Positions 1 to 9,053 of a stretch of DNA of 64,000 nt are shown piece after piece. The stretch is taken from positions 6,925,001 to 6,989,000 of the forward strand of contig NZ_CP036433.1 in assembly GCF_007751035.1 (NCBI RefSeq), given 5' to 3'. The DNA is from Lignipirellula cremea. GTDB taxonomy: Bacteria; Planctomycetota; Planctomycetia; Pirellulales; Pirellulaceae. The first letter of the stretch is position 1, and each line of letters opens with the position of its first letter. The position numbers and the translations under genes are program-made. The notes under the pieces were generated by a model. The model saw nothing but the letters and a program-made list of their open reading frames with translations. It ran no database searches and was not told the origin of the DNA.

Positions 1-1495
1 AGTTGCACAGGTCGCGAATCTCGGCCGGCGACCTGTCGCGCAGTCCGCTGAAACGGGCCAGCAGTGCGTCGACATCGTCCACGCCCAGGGCCGCCAGCGT
101 GCGAAATTTGTGGGCCACAAACTCATCCAGCCGGCCGCTCTGGTTCCGGGCGTGACCTTCAGGGTACATCACCAGCGGGCTGCCCAGCACGCCCAGCGTG
201 CGGTGCGTCAGCTCCACCCGGGTCGGAATTCCGTCGGGGTAGCGGGCGTCGTACTCGGGGCCGCCGTGGACAAACTCAATGCGTTGCATCAGGTCGCGGG
301 TGAGCGGATCGAACAGCGTCTGGTCGTCGTAATCGGCCGGGACCAGCGTCAGTTCTTTCCAGCCCGCCCGTTTCTGCTGCAGGGCTTTCCGCAACAGCGC
401 GGCGATGATGTACACCATGGAATGGTCCGCACTCTGGCGGGTTTGCGGATCGCGCTTGGCCGGGTCGCCGATGATGCTGAACGCCGGCTCGTAGATCGCA
501 ATGCGAATCTTCTCTAACTGACCGACATCGTCCAGCAGGGCCGGGTTCGCGCAGAGCAGATCGATCAACCCTTGAATAGCGCCAGCCGACTGGTGCTCAT
601 ACAGCCCCAGTTTGAAGTGCATCTGCATCACGGCGAAGTCGCTCCCTTCGCCGGAAAGCTGCAGGTCGAACGGACTCAGGTCCGGCTGTCCCGGCGGCTC
701 CATCAGGCAGAAAATGGCCTGGGGGTTACGGAAGATATCCGCCGGCCCCACAAAACCCCGCAGCGCTCGCCTGGCGGAAAGCACGGCCGCTTCGGTGCTG
801 ATGGCGGCCGAGGCGCCCTTGGAGTCCGACAGCTGATGCCCGGCGCGGATCGCCCTGAAGGGGATGTAATGGGCGACCGTCATGCCGATGGCCGATTCGA
901 TCTGCTCTTCCGTGCCGCCCTGCATGGCTGCATAAACGGCGGCCGAAGCGATCGCCCCGTGCACGACATGATCGATCTTGTGGTTCTTGAGCGCGAAGAC
1001 TTCGGCCAGGCGGCCGCGGATTTCGTCCAGGCAGATCATCGCTTTGAGCAGACGACGGCCGTCCCACTGTTGCATCTGCGCGGCGGCCAGAGCGACCGGA
1101 TAGAAGTCGTTATGGCCAAACTCGCCCGCGGCGTCGCCGGTGCGGGGGTTGTAGCCAAAGTTGGTGCCGTTAGCGTCCAGCTCACGGGCGGCGGCGCTAT
1201 TGGCCACCACGGCCTTTTCCGGCGCCACAAGAGAAGTGGAGCCCAGCAAGGCGGCGCCCTGGCTGGGGTCAGATACCGGATAGGAGAGCGCTTCCTGGCG
1301 CAGCACAACCGGCGCATTCATGCCAGCGGCCAGTGCGGCCACGGCGCAAGCGACACTGTCGAGATGAAACTGCTCGACCTTGGCGTAAACAGCGTCGTCA
1401 GGCTCGCCCAGACGATCGTTCAGGAAATCGAGCGTATAGCGAGCGATTCCCCGGGCCTGGTTCTGATCCCGGGACAGAAAAACAGGGTCCGGCAT
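1..1495 (-). CDS. MmgE/PrpD family protein (2-methylcitrate dehydratase-like), 3' end outside window
   Basis: An open frame on the minus strand runs from ATG at 1495 off the left edge, so the C-terminus is cut. The translation carries MmgE/PrpD hallmarks: GHNDFYPVALAAAQ near residue 115, VVHGAIASAA, GHQLSDSKGASAA, MHFKLGLYEHQSAG and RQSADHSMVYI. Family members dehydrate 2-methylcitrate in the methylcitrate cycle of propionate breakdown or act on related tricarboxylates, in the cytosol. About 498 codons are visible, close to the full family length, so little is missing. A GGAG lies 7-10 bases before the start. No other methylcitrate-cycle gene is visible, so the true substrate is open. Confidence 0.85.
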   Translation of the reverse strand, partial: MPDPVFLSRDQNQARGIARYTLDFLNDRLGEPDDAVYAKVEQFHLDSVACAVAALAAGMNAPVVLRQEALSYPVSDPSQGAALLGSTSLVAPEKAVVANSAAARELDANGTNFGYNPRTGDAAGEFGHNDFYPVALAAAQMQQWDGRRLLKAMICLDEIRGRLAEVFALKNHKIDHVVHGAIASAAVYAAMQGGTEEQIESAIGMTVAHYIPFRAIRAGHQLSDSKGASAAISTEAAVLSARRALRGFVGPADIFRNPQAIFCLMEPPGQPDLSPFDLQLSGEGSDFAVMQMHFKLGLYEHQSAGAIQGLIDLLCANPALLDDVGQLEKIRIAIYEPAFSIIGDPAKRDPQTRQSADHSMVYIIAALLRKALQQKRAGWKELTLVPADYDDQTLFDPLTRDLMQRIEFVHGGPEYDARYPDGIPTRVELTHRTLGVLGSPLVMYPEGHARNQSGRLDEFVAHKFRTLAALGVDDVDALLARFSGLRDRSPAEIRDLCN

Positions 1496-1704
1496 CCGCG
1501 GCTCCAAAAAGGCAAGGCCCAGGCCAGACCTCAACGGCAGCGCAGCGTTAACGGTTAGCAGGACCTATCAGGAAAGGAATCGTTACCCATGCAACCGTCC
1601 CGTCGCGAGCGGTTGCGCAATCAAGCGACGGGACCCTGTCGGGAGAACCGACCCAACCAGGCAATCTCCCAGAAGCGTTCTACCGCCTAAGCTAGACGAC
1701 CAGA

Positions 1705-1980
1705 TCAGTCGCCGACGTAGGGGAGCAGGGCCATGAACCGGGCCCGCTTGATCGCTTTGGTGACCGCATGCTGGCTCACCGCGGTGCAGCCCGTTTTGCG
1801 ACGGCCCACGATCCGTCCGTGGCGGTTGATGAGTTTGTTGAGCAGCTCGATGTCTTTATAGTCGACATACATCGGCCGCGGGCGTTTGCCATCGACGAAG
1901 ATCGGATCCTTTTTGGCGGTGCGAGTTTTCGCCTTCGCGCGTTTGCGAGCGCGGGTGCTCTTTGTCGGGGGTGGGGCCAT
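1705..1980 (-). CDS. rpsR: 30S ribosomal protein bS18
   Basis: The 91-residue protein is a complete bS18. It has a basic N-terminal tail rich in Lys, Arg and Thr, then [13 protein letters not shown] and the conserved [10 protein letters not shown] segment, ending with [14 protein letters not shown]. bS18 sits on the platform of the 30S subunit beside bS6. In many bacteria rpsR lies with rpsF and ssb, but here it stands alone between a PrpD-like and a DinB-like gene. No strong ribosome-binding site precedes the ATG. Confidence 0.96.
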   Translation of the reverse strand: MAPPPTKSTRARKRAKAKTRTAKKDPIFVDGKRPRPMYVDYKDIELLNKLINRHGRIVGRRKTGCTAVSQHAVTKAIKRARFMALLPYVGD

Positions 1981-2186
1981 AATTGGGTTCTAAATTCTTG
2001 CGTAAAGTTTTGTAGATGGAAAAGGCACTAGTTTAACGAAATCGCTTGTTGTTGCAAGAGTTCCGTGCCGGGCGGGAAACGCTTTTCACCGCGGGGAACC
2101 GTCCGCACCGGAACAGGTCCGACACAACTCCCCTGGCGGACACACCTTAAAGGCGTTCGCGTCACAAACAGGCGGCGGGAGGCGGC

Positions 2187-2693
2187 CTAAAAAATGGGCT
2201 CTTTTCCCAGCTGCCGCCGGACGATAACCCACTGGCCTGCGTGCATCATCCAGTGGGCCGACTGCATCGCAATCACGGCGCCCACCGTCGCTCCCAGTCG
2301 CTGAATCTGCGCCGGCGCCGGCTGTTCCAGCTCTTCGTCCGACAGGCGATCCAGCAGGGCGAACGTGCCGGCCCGCTGCTCTTTCATTACCTTCAGGTAT
2401 TCGTCCCTGGTGCAAAAATCGGCCGGATTGTCGCTGGACGCCATATCTTTCCGGTGCCGATCCGCAAAACCGTCCGGCAGCGGCGGCATCGAATCGGGGC
2501 TGACCATGTTGTTCAGCGAGTTTTCCGACGCAATCAGATGGCCCACCTGCCAGGCGATATGATTCGCTTTGGGGTGCGGACGAATCATCAGCTGCTCGTC
2601 CGTCAGGTCTTTGAGGTAACCATCGACGACGAAGTTCGGCAACTGCAGTTCATGTTTGATTTGTTGAGCAATGCTCACGGTAGCAACTTCCAT
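2187..2693 (-). CDS. DinB-like (DinB_2) putative metal-binding protein
   Basis: A 168-residue protein with the four-helix DinB_2 pattern. It has an early ANHIAWQVGHLIASEN segment and a late SAHWMMHAGQW segment that supply the His residues of the usual metal site. Relatives include DNA-damage-inducible DinB of Bacillus (not DNA polymerase IV) and thiol-dependent transferases; the exact reaction is unknown. The frame stays open upstream, but sequence similarity starts here. The ATG at 2693 lacks a Shine-Dalgarno sequence. GTG at 2678 follows GGAAG and would give MSIAQQIKHEL, an equally plausible start. Confidence 0.8.
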   Translation of the reverse strand: MEVATVSIAQQIKHELQLPNFVVDGYLKDLTDEQLMIRPHPKANHIAWQVGHLIASENSLNNMVSPDSMPPLPDGFADRHRKDMASSDNPADFCTRDEYLKVMKEQRAGTFALLDRLSDEELEQPAPAQIQRLGATVGAVIAMQSAHWMMHAGQWVIVRRQLGKEPIF

Positions 2694-3290
2694 AGGAGGG
2701 AGAAGAGGGCGGATCGCATCCCGTTCGACAGCCGGGCGCCCCAGGGCGGCCACCAGGAATCCAGGACGGATCTCGCCGCAAGAGTCGTTCGTCGCGATTC
2801 GCTCGGCGAAGAAACGCGCGTTTTCGCCAGGCGAAAGGCGACTCTCAATGCGTGCTTCTGCACGGGAACCCCAGGAAAGGGAAATCCCGCCCGCAAGAAC
2901 AGGCCGTTCACCAGCCCGCTGCGACCCCCGCATTATAACCGGCCCGCCTCGATCACTACACCCCCTGAAACCAATCGCCATGCGGCCAGGATGCGGCCTG
3001 GCGAACGGCAATCTCAGCGCATCTTCCCCAGAATATCAGCGACTGGAAGTCACCCGTCGTTTCGATCCGATTGCATCACTCGCATGAGAAGTCGCGACAC
3101 CAACGCTCCGGCTCATCGCCCCGACGCGGGCCAGGCGGAATCGCCCTGACACGCATCGACACGCATCGACACGCGTGACTCCAGAGCAGCCAACGACTAA
3201 CATACTGACTTGCGACGTTGGATGGCGTGGGCGTCAGACTGCAAATTTGCAGTCTGGTGTTGATACTCCGACCATCCTGCACACACGTTA
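2694..3290. other. Non-coding stretch with a perfect palindrome
   Basis: I see no convincing gene here. Two short structures stand out: a 10-11 bp tandem repeat of ACACGCATCG at about 3150-3175, and a perfect 22-bp palindrome at 3235-3256 (half-site CAGACTGCAAA). The palindrome lies just outside the 392-bp repeated element that follows. Confidence 0.6.
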
Positions 3291-3682
3291 GGAACGAGGG
3301 GGAAATAACTTCGGTTTTGTATAACACCGAGGACGTTGCGGAAAGCGAGCCTGCTTGAAATCGCGTCGTGACCTGTGCCGAAAGAGCCAGTCTGGCCGAC
3401 TTCATCAAGGACGATCCGCTGCCGACCGGCCCTTTGCGCCTTCGCGCCTTTGCGTGAGATCTTCTTCGTGACAGGACCGCCAATCCGTCCTTGAACGGCG
3501 AGAAGAAAAATTGAGCCGGTTGAAGAATTTCCCCTCGCGTAAATGGGGACTCACGCAAAGGCGCGAAGGCGCAAAGAAGGATGAAGAGGTGTGAGAATAA
3601 ATTGGCCGCGCCCCTTGGGGATGTCGCGTTTCAGACTCCGACCAGATGGGGGAAATAGCCGAAGTTATTTTTCCCCGACTCC
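3291..3682. mobile_element. 392-bp non-autonomous element, copy 1
   Basis: This stretch recurs at 5067-5458 with the same length, no gaps and only about nine mismatches. Its two ends are imperfect inverted repeats of about 24 bp that share AAATAACTTCGG. It encodes no protein. Copy 1 is flanked by TTA on both sides, a possible 3-bp target duplication. Inside are two facing copies of a CGCAAAGGCGCGAAGGCGCA-type motif (about 3430-3458 and 3552-3580), which could fold into a long hairpin. This fits a MITE moved by a transposase encoded elsewhere. Confidence 0.75.
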
Positions 3683-3711
3683 TTATTGGCAGAAGCGAAA
3701 CCCTGTCCGTG

Positions 3712-4248
3712 ATGCACATCAACATTCGTGACACCGCTGCAGAGGACCTGGATGCGATCTTACGCATTGGCAACGATGCGCTCGTTGCCCCCCACCAGTA
3801 CCGCCAGTCCCTGGCGGGAACGAGAGACAAATGGTGCGATTTTCTCGCAGGAAAAAGAGACACGAAATTCGTCACGTTCCGGTGCGCGACCATCCTGGAC
3901 GGCGACACAATCATCGGAAACGTCTCCCAATGGCACATAAATTCAAACGACCGGCCGATCGTCCAGTGCGGCTGGAATCTGACGCCCGCTTACTGGGGGC
4001 GCGGAGTCATGTGCCTTGCTCTGACCGAACTGTTCAACCGGTTCTTCGCCAACGACGGCGTCGCCCACATTTATGCCGACTGTTTCCGCAGCAATCACCG
4101 CTGTATTCGTGTGCTGGAAAAGCTTGGGTTTACGCCCAACGGCATACCGCCGCATCACCGTGTGATCATCGCCTGGTCAATGCGATGCCTGCACTGGATC
4201 AGACGTTTCCGGCTTGATTCTGAAATGTGGCAGCCTTCGGCCCCCTAG
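3712..4248 (+). CDS. GNAT family N-acetyltransferase (RimJ/RimL-like)
   Basis: A 178-residue acetyltransferase of the GNAT fold. The middle part GWNLTPAYWGRGVMCLALTE carries the acetyl-CoA-binding R/Q-x-x-G-x-G/A type loop in the form YWGRG, followed by the typical C-terminal segment with R-x-L-E-K-L-G-F. Such enzymes transfer acetyl from acetyl-CoA to an amine of a protein or small molecule; the substrate cannot be told. The frame is open from 3646, but that earlier ATG lies inside the mobile repeat, so ATG at 3712 is preferred. No clear ribosome-binding site is present. Confidence 0.8.
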   Translation: MHINIRDTAAEDLDAILRIGNDALVAPHQYRQSLAGTRDKWCDFLAGKRDTKFVTFRCATILDGDTIIGNVSQWHINSNDRPIVQCGWNLTPAYWGRGVMCLALTELFNRFFANDGVAHIYADCFRSNHRCIRVLEKLGFTPNGIPPHHRVIIAWSMRCLHWIRRFRLDSEMWQPSAP

Positions 4249-4449
4249 AGCCCTCGGATACAACAAAGGACCGATGCTCGGTTGTTCGTAACCATCAAAC
4301 GGACACCCAGCAACAAGCCCGCGTTCGCAAAGCGAAAGGCGACTTTTCAACTGTGGTTTTTCGCCCAGCGACGAAACTAAAAACGCAAGGTAAAGTCACT
4401 CGCGTATCTTCATCAAGCTCGGCGATTCACTCTGGAGAGAGACTGTCAA

Positions 4450-5037
4450 ATGGGAATGCACATTGGACTGGTGGCCGCGCAGACTTCTGTCGCGGAATTG
4501 AGTGCGGCATTGCTCAAGGCTTGCCCGAATCTTGAACTGGTCGCCTCGCAAAAAGAGTTTGCCAGCGCCGACGACCTGTGGGCGTGGAAAGAAGCCAACG
4601 AGCAGTTTGTCTCCGCAGCCGACTGGAGCCAGGACACGCCTGGCAAATCGGTCTACATGTTCTGGCAGGATGGCCCCTGGGCGATACTCCTGGATCCGGA
4701 TTATACGCTAGCGTCAAACGACAACCTGTTACAAACGCTCAGTTCGACGTTCGGCAAAGTCCTGTCATTTGTGGTGGAGTCTGCCGGGGGCTGTGCGTTC
4801 TTCTGGTGCTATGAAAACGGCGTGCAACGCAGGCAGATCAGCAACACCGATGGCGAGGTGACACTGGAGGGCGAACCGCTCGCCGAAGAGACCGGCATCG
4901 ACGCGAATAACTATTACATGGAAGAAACGGAAGCACTCTGGCGAGCATTCGGTATTGCTCCTTACGAACGCCTGGAGTCTGCCGTCGGCTGTATCGCCAT
5001 CAGCGTCATTGACCGCACTGACTACTCCGACCTGTAA
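4450..5037 (+). CDS. Hypothetical protein, acidic, 195 residues
   Basis: I do not recognise the family. The ORF is well formed: GGAGAG lies 9-15 bases before ATG, and the composition is acidic and tryptophan/tyrosine-rich (for example DLWAWKEANEQF and MFWQDGPWAILLD), like many small cytosolic immunity-type proteins. There is no signal peptide or membrane segment. It sits with the GNAT gene between the two copies of the 392-bp element, so the pair forms a cassette framed by direct repeats. An immunity-protein role would be a guess, since no toxin gene is nearby. Confidence 0.65.
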   Translation: MGMHIGLVAAQTSVAELSAALLKACPNLELVASQKEFASADDLWAWKEANEQFVSAADWSQDTPGKSVYMFWQDGPWAILLDPDYTLASNDNLLQTLSSTFGKVLSFVVESAGGCAFFWCYENGVQRRQISNTDGEVTLEGEPLAEETGIDANNYYMEETEALWRAFGIAPYERLESAVGCIAISVIDRTDYSDL

Positions 5038-5066
5038 AACTTCGCCGCACAATTGTGTGAACCAGA

Positions 5067-5458
5067 GGAACGAGGGGGAAATAACTTCGGTTTTGTATAA
5101 CACCGAGGACGTTGCGGAAAGCGAGCCTGCTTGAAATCACGTCGCGACCTGTGCCGAAAGAGCCAGTCTGGCCGACTTCATCAAGGACGATCCGCTGCCG
5201 ACCGTCCCTTTGCGCCTTCGCGCCTTTGCGTGAGATCCTCTTCGTGACAGAACCGCCAATTCGTCCTTGAACGGCGAGAAGAAAAATTGAGCCGGTTGAA
5301 GAATTTCCCCTCGCGTAAATGGGGACTCACGCAAAGGCGCGAAGGCGCAAAGAAGGATGAAATGGTGTGAGAATAAATTGGCCGCGCCCCTTGGGGATGT
5401 CGCGTTTCAGACTCCGACCAGATGGGGGAAATAGCCGAAGTTATTTTTCCCCGACTCC
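5067..5458. mobile_element. 392-bp non-autonomous element, copy 2
   Basis: Second copy of the element at 3291-3682, in the same orientation and about 98% identical. It begins 29 bases after the stop codon of the preceding gene. Its flanks do not show a clear target duplication. Recombination between the two copies would delete 1776 bp with the GNAT gene and its neighbour. Confidence 0.75.
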
Positions 5459-5563
5459 ACAGCCGTCGTCGGGATCAAACGAAATGGTCCCTGGGTCGGC
5501 GGAGGCCGGCGACATCAACAAGCTAACTGCAGACGTTACTGACTATAAAATGACTCGCCGAAA

Positions 5564-6154
5564 ATGACTCGCCAACTCCAGCAAATTGACGACGGAATAT
5601 TCACCGTTTCTGAAGTTTTTGACCGGGACGAATGTCGCGATCTGATGGAACGCTCAGAATCAATCGGTTTCGAAGCGGCATCGGTTCGAACCTCGCAGGG
5701 ACCGCAGATGATGACCAGGATTCGCAACAATGATCGTGTCGTGTTCTATGACGCCGAATTGGCAAGCCAAATGTGGCAGCGAATCCACCCGTTCGTGCCG
5801 GTCCTGGAAGAACATACTGCTTGCGGCGTGGATTCAAACCTGCGTATCTATCGCTACTTTCCAGGACAACAATTCAAACGCCACAAAGATGGCGCGGTGA
5901 CCAACGAGGCGGGGCAAACCAGTAAGCTTTCCTACCTGATCTACCTGAATGAGGATTGCGTTGGCGGATCGACAAGGTTTCGCGATTACCGTGATGCCGA
6001 CGGCGCTCGAGAGAAGGTGGAATTTATCGTCTCACCAGTTACCGGAACCGCGTTGCTGTTCCGCCATGAACGCTGGCACGAAGGCGCGCCAGTGACCGAA
6101 GGCGCCAAATACGTCCTTCGAACGGACGTGTTCTATACAACCGGATGCGAATAA
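5564..6154 (+). CDS. Fe(II)/2-oxoglutarate-dependent dioxygenase, prolyl 4-hydroxylase-like (copy A)
   Basis: A 196-residue single-domain oxygenase. The iron ligands are His107 and Asp109 (RHKDG) and His172 (RWHEG). Arg186 in KYVLRTDVFY would bind the 2-oxoglutarate carboxylate. These proteins couple decarboxylation of 2-oxoglutarate to hydroxylation of a substrate, classically a proline side chain. The protein has no signal peptide. A closely similar gene lies at 8079-8633, with the same HxD spacing and the same GPQM, RNN and YVLRTDV blocks. The start chosen gives the usual IFTVS N-terminal strand; the gene begins about 105 bases after the mobile repeat. Confidence 0.88.
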   Translation: MTRQLQQIDDGIFTVSEVFDRDECRDLMERSESIGFEAASVRTSQGPQMMTRIRNNDRVVFYDAELASQMWQRIHPFVPVLEEHTACGVDSNLRIYRYFPGQQFKRHKDGAVTNEAGQTSKLSYLIYLNEDCVGGSTRFRDYRDADGAREKVEFIVSPVTGTALLFRHERWHEGAPVTEGAKYVLRTDVFYTTGCE

Positions 6155-6415
6155 TCGAATAGCAAGGCGGACACCTCCGACCGGCCCCACTAACGCCAAG
6201 AATGCGGGCCCGAAACAGCCTGTTTAACAGGGAAAACCAGGCCCGCACAGCGCTCCCCCTGCGACCAAAACGGAGGCAAGCTCGCTGCCGCAAAAACTCG
6301 AACGCGTTTTCAGCGGAGCTGTTCGTCCTGATAAAATCTGGGCGGGCCCAATTGTCTGTGCAACAGACTCCTCTTCGCCCTCCTGGTCCAGGTTATCCCT
6401 CCCCTTTGGCCAATC

Positions 6416-6793
6416 ATGAAAATACTTTGGTGCTGGCGTTGCAACATGGATTATCCCATGCTGGAGCGAGAGGAATGGGAAATCATCGCCAGGGCGCGCA
6501 GCGTTAACCGGAGGGATCCCCAGGCGGCGTTCGCCGTCCTCGAGCGTGCGTCCGCCAGGCTCGGCATTGATCCGCCTTTACCGCTGCCCCCTGAAAGCCC
6601 TGCAATGGCGGAGCTGTGGTGGCCCATGATCGTGGGTTATCATATGTTTACGGGCGTGCTGGAAGATTCGCCGAATTCCATCTCGCATCATCTCGTGTCC
6701 GAGCACGGGCCGCCTTGTAGCGCATGCGGCAAGCCGCTTCGCACTCCGAGGGCCAAGATGTGCGCTGCTTGCGGCGTTTCCGTCTCCCCTTGA
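6416..6793 (+). CDS. Small zinc-ribbon-like protein
   Basis: A 125-residue protein that begins MKILWCWRCNMDYPML and ends with CSACGKPLRTPRAKMCAACG. The paired C-x2-C motifs at both ends suggest zinc ribbons. The N-terminal CWRC form recurs in small uncharacterised bacterial proteins, but I know of no tested function. It stands with other small genes of uncertain role in an accessory patch. The ATG follows a pyrimidine-rich stretch without a good ribosome-binding site. Confidence 0.7.
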   Translation: MKILWCWRCNMDYPMLEREEWEIIARARSVNRRDPQAAFAVLERASARLGIDPPLPLPPESPAMAELWWPMIVGYHMFTGVLEDSPNSISHHLVSEHGPPCSACGKPLRTPRAKMCAACGVSVSP

Positions 6794-6907
6794 CGCCGTT
6801 TCCCAAACGACCTTTCTCGCACATTCGGATCCCGGTGAAACATCGTGTTGCACAGCAAAGGGGCGATGCCCGACAAACGGCAACACGATCCAGCAGGAGA
6901 TCAACAG

Positions 6908-7408
6908 ATGGGCCGCGGTTTTGTCGCCTACACGTTCCTCGAATCCGGAAGAACAGAACTCGCTCTGTATTCCGCTTTCCTCAACTACCGTTTGGCGGAC
7001 GATACCCTGCTCTGGGTCCTTCAAGACACGATCTACTGCGCAGCATGTCAAAGAATTACGATGGGCGAAAAGCTGCCTTCGCTCGAGGACCTGGCCGCGG
7101 AATTAAAGCTTCTTGACGATCACGATACGTTTACTTTGGAAGGACTGGCCTTCCTGGAAAGGGACCCCGAAGAGCATCGGCAGGAATTGCTGCGGCGAAT
7201 AAAATGGCGCGGCGATCGGCAATCGCCGGCCAAATGCCTGCACTGTTCATCGACGGAAATTCACTCCATTCCTTCCCGTGGGGAATTTGACCACCCTGTC
7301 ACGGGTCAACGATTAGACGTAACCGACGAAGGCTGGATAGATGCGGCATCCTGGGAGGCGGAATTTTCGCCGGAAGGATTTCCGCTTGATCCCACGAATA
7401 TCGGGTAA
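6908..7408 (+). CDS. Hypothetical protein with two Cys-pair motifs
   Basis: A 166-residue protein. ATG at 6908 is preferred over the ORF start at 6845 because AGGAGA lies seven bases upstream. Two Cys pairs, CAAC near residue 42 and CLHC near residue 120, may form a zinc site together. The rest is acidic and helical, without signal or membrane segments. The neighbouring genes 6416-6793 and 7463-7960 are on the same strand with gaps of about 114 and 54 bases, so they may be co-transcribed. Function unknown. Confidence 0.65.
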   Translation: MGRGFVAYTFLESGRTELALYSAFLNYRLADDTLLWVLQDTIYCAACQRITMGEKLPSLEDLAAELKLLDDHDTFTLEGLAFLERDPEEHRQELLRRIKWRGDRQSPAKCLHCSSTEIHSIPSRGEFDHPVTGQRLDVTDEGWIDAASWEAEFSPEGFPLDPTNIG

Positions 7409-7462
7409 ACCAGAATTACAGCGAACGGGCGTTATTCCAACCGGGAACCACGGAGACAGATC

Positions 7463-7960
7463 ATGGGCGTGACCAATGGCTTTTTGAAGCTTCCGCGCGA
7501 CGAGTTTGACAAACTTTGCGAGGATCAGGCGGCGCTCGCCGCCCGCGCCCAGGAGTGGGATGAATCGCGCGGATATCTGGACATGGATAAGGCGGGTTAC
7601 GAACTGCTCTTCATGTTCGATCCTTCCCTCGTTGAAGCGTTTGCGGCGGAGGGACCAGCGCCCTATCCCCATATCACCACCGTCCTGGGCGGCGGCGAGG
7701 TGGTCCTTCCTGATCTCGATCTGGGCTACGGTCCCGCGCATCGGATCCCTGAAGAAACGCTACGCAACTCGATTCCCGAATTCAAGGCAATCCAGTTTGA
7801 GGAAGCCTTCGCGCTCGCCAAGAACGAAAGCATCGCCGAACTCCTGCCTCGGGACGCCGACGAAGAGGAGTTTCGAGGGTACCACTGGGCCTATCTGCAG
7901 TCCCTCGGCGATTTCGTCCAGCAGGCGGTCGATGACCATTCCGTCGTCTTGCGATACTAA
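7463..7960 (+). CDS. DUF1877 (YfbM-like) family protein
   Basis: A 165-residue protein with the DUF1877 signature: a GYLDMDKAGYELLF segment near residues 37-50, preceded by an acidic stretch and followed by a GGGEVV-like turn. The Escherichia coli homologue YfbM has a known fold but no known role. DUF1877 genes are often found singly or among orphan immunity-like genes, as here. GGAG lies nine bases before the ATG. Confidence 0.8.
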   Translation: MGVTNGFLKLPRDEFDKLCEDQAALAARAQEWDESRGYLDMDKAGYELLFMFDPSLVEAFAAEGPAPYPHITTVLGGGEVVLPDLDLGYGPAHRIPEETLRNSIPEFKAIQFEEAFALAKNESIAELLPRDADEEEFRGYHWAYLQSLGDFVQQAVDDHSVVLRY

Positions 7961-8078
7961 AGGCGCCAGTACAACGAAGGCGATCAACTCGAAGTGGCTG
8001 GATACTCGTGAACCCCTTGCGGCGGAGGGTGTCCTTGCTGGCGTCTTCTTCCCGAATTTTCTTTCGCGGGATACAACG

Positions 8079-8633
8079 ATGCCTGAGTACAAGTGGATTT
8101 CCGATAAAATCTTTACCGTCTCCGGGTTCTTCACGCCGGAGGAGTGTGATGCTGAGATCCGCCGTGCGGAGTCGGCCGGGTTTTCCGACGCGCCGATCAC
8201 GACTCCGTTCGGTCCGCAGATGCGGCAGGACGTTCGCAATAACACCCGGGTGATGATCGATGATCCCGACGGCGCCGAACAACTCTGGCGTCGCGCCACG
8301 GATTACGTGCCGATCCACCGTGGCGACTGGACGGCGGTGGGCGTCAACGAACGGTTGCGGTTCTACCGCTATGACGCCGGCCAGCAGTTTGACTGGCACT
8401 TCGACGGCGCCTTTGAGCGTCTCAACGGGGACCGCAGTCAATTGACGTTCATGGTCTACCTCAACGACGATTTCCAAGGCGGGGAAACCTCTTTCGAAGA
8501 TGGCGCCATTGTTCCCGAAACGGGGATGGCCTTGTTCTTCGTGCATCGGATTCGCCACAAAGGAGAACCCGTCGCCCAGGGCCGAAAGTACGTGCTGCGC
8601 ACCGACGTGATGTATCGGCAATCTGCCGAGTAG
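8079..8633 (+). CDS. Fe(II)/2-oxoglutarate-dependent dioxygenase, prolyl 4-hydroxylase-like (copy B)
   Basis: A 184-residue paralogue of the gene at 5564-6154. Iron ligands are His107 and Asp109 (WHFDG) and His160 (RIRHKGE), with Arg174 in KYVLRTDVMY for 2-oxoglutarate. The open frame extends upstream to 7506, overlapping the DUF1877 gene, but the extra residues are low-complexity shadow sequence. ATG at 8079 places the oxygenase fold at the N-terminus, exactly as in copy A. The two copies have drifted apart in most non-catalytic residues, so the duplication is not recent. Confidence 0.88.
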   Translation: MPEYKWISDKIFTVSGFFTPEECDAEIRRAESAGFSDAPITTPFGPQMRQDVRNNTRVMIDDPDGAEQLWRRATDYVPIHRGDWTAVGVNERLRFYRYDAGQQFDWHFDGAFERLNGDRSQLTFMVYLNDDFQGGETSFEDGAIVPETGMALFFVHRIRHKGEPVAQGRKYVLRTDVMYRQSAE

Positions 8634-8807
8634 CGGCCTGGAGCGCTTCGTCGCTAACCGGAAACCGTAAACTACCAGACACCCGATCCGTTCGAGCAAG
8701 AACAATTCGCCAGACTGGCCGGATCAATCCACTTTGTCCGGGTCCGTCCGTAGCGGGCGAACGCAAATCGCCCCGCCTTTTTCCATTCCGTTTCAGGGAG
8801 CACCAAG

Positions 8808-9053
8808 ATGGCTGAAGGATCAATCGAAAAACGTGCGAAAGATGCGTTAGCGTTTCTGGTTGCCATGCGGGACGCGGGAGCGAGCTGCATTCAGGCTCAA
8901 AACGCCTTGCACAATCAGGGCACGGGGAAAATCGCGGAGCTGTTCCCGACGGACTCGGACCAGAGGGCCTGGCAGGACACCCCCGAATACGCGGAGCTAT
9001 GGCGGATCCTGGAAGAGATGCCGTTGCCGATGGGAAAGGCGGCCAAGGAATAG
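8808..9053 (+). CDS. N-terminal part of a HicB-like antitoxin-type protein, ended by an in-frame TAG
   Basis: An 81-residue product starts at an ATG with GGGAG eleven bases upstream. The sequence is helical and acidic. The reading frame does not drift after the stop at 9051-9053. Directly behind the TAG, in the same frame, 38 codons encode a ribbon-helix-helix domain of the HicB type. The natural unit is therefore probably 8808-9170, about 120 residues, cut by one nonsense codon. The 81-residue part alone lacks the DNA-binding domain. No HicA-like toxin gene is visible beside it. Confidence 0.6.
   Translation: MAEGSIEKRAKDALAFLVAMRDAGASCIQAQNALHNQGTGKIAELFPTDSDQRAWQDTPEYAELWRILEEMPLPMGKAAKE

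Noticed and set aside
572-1558. 328-residue plus-strand frame at the left edge
   Set aside because: The minus strand encodes a clear MmgE/PrpD protein over the same bases.
5682-5700. GGTTCGAACC as a tRNA T-arm
   Set aside because: It lies inside the dioxygenase coding sequence and has no acceptor or D-arm around it.
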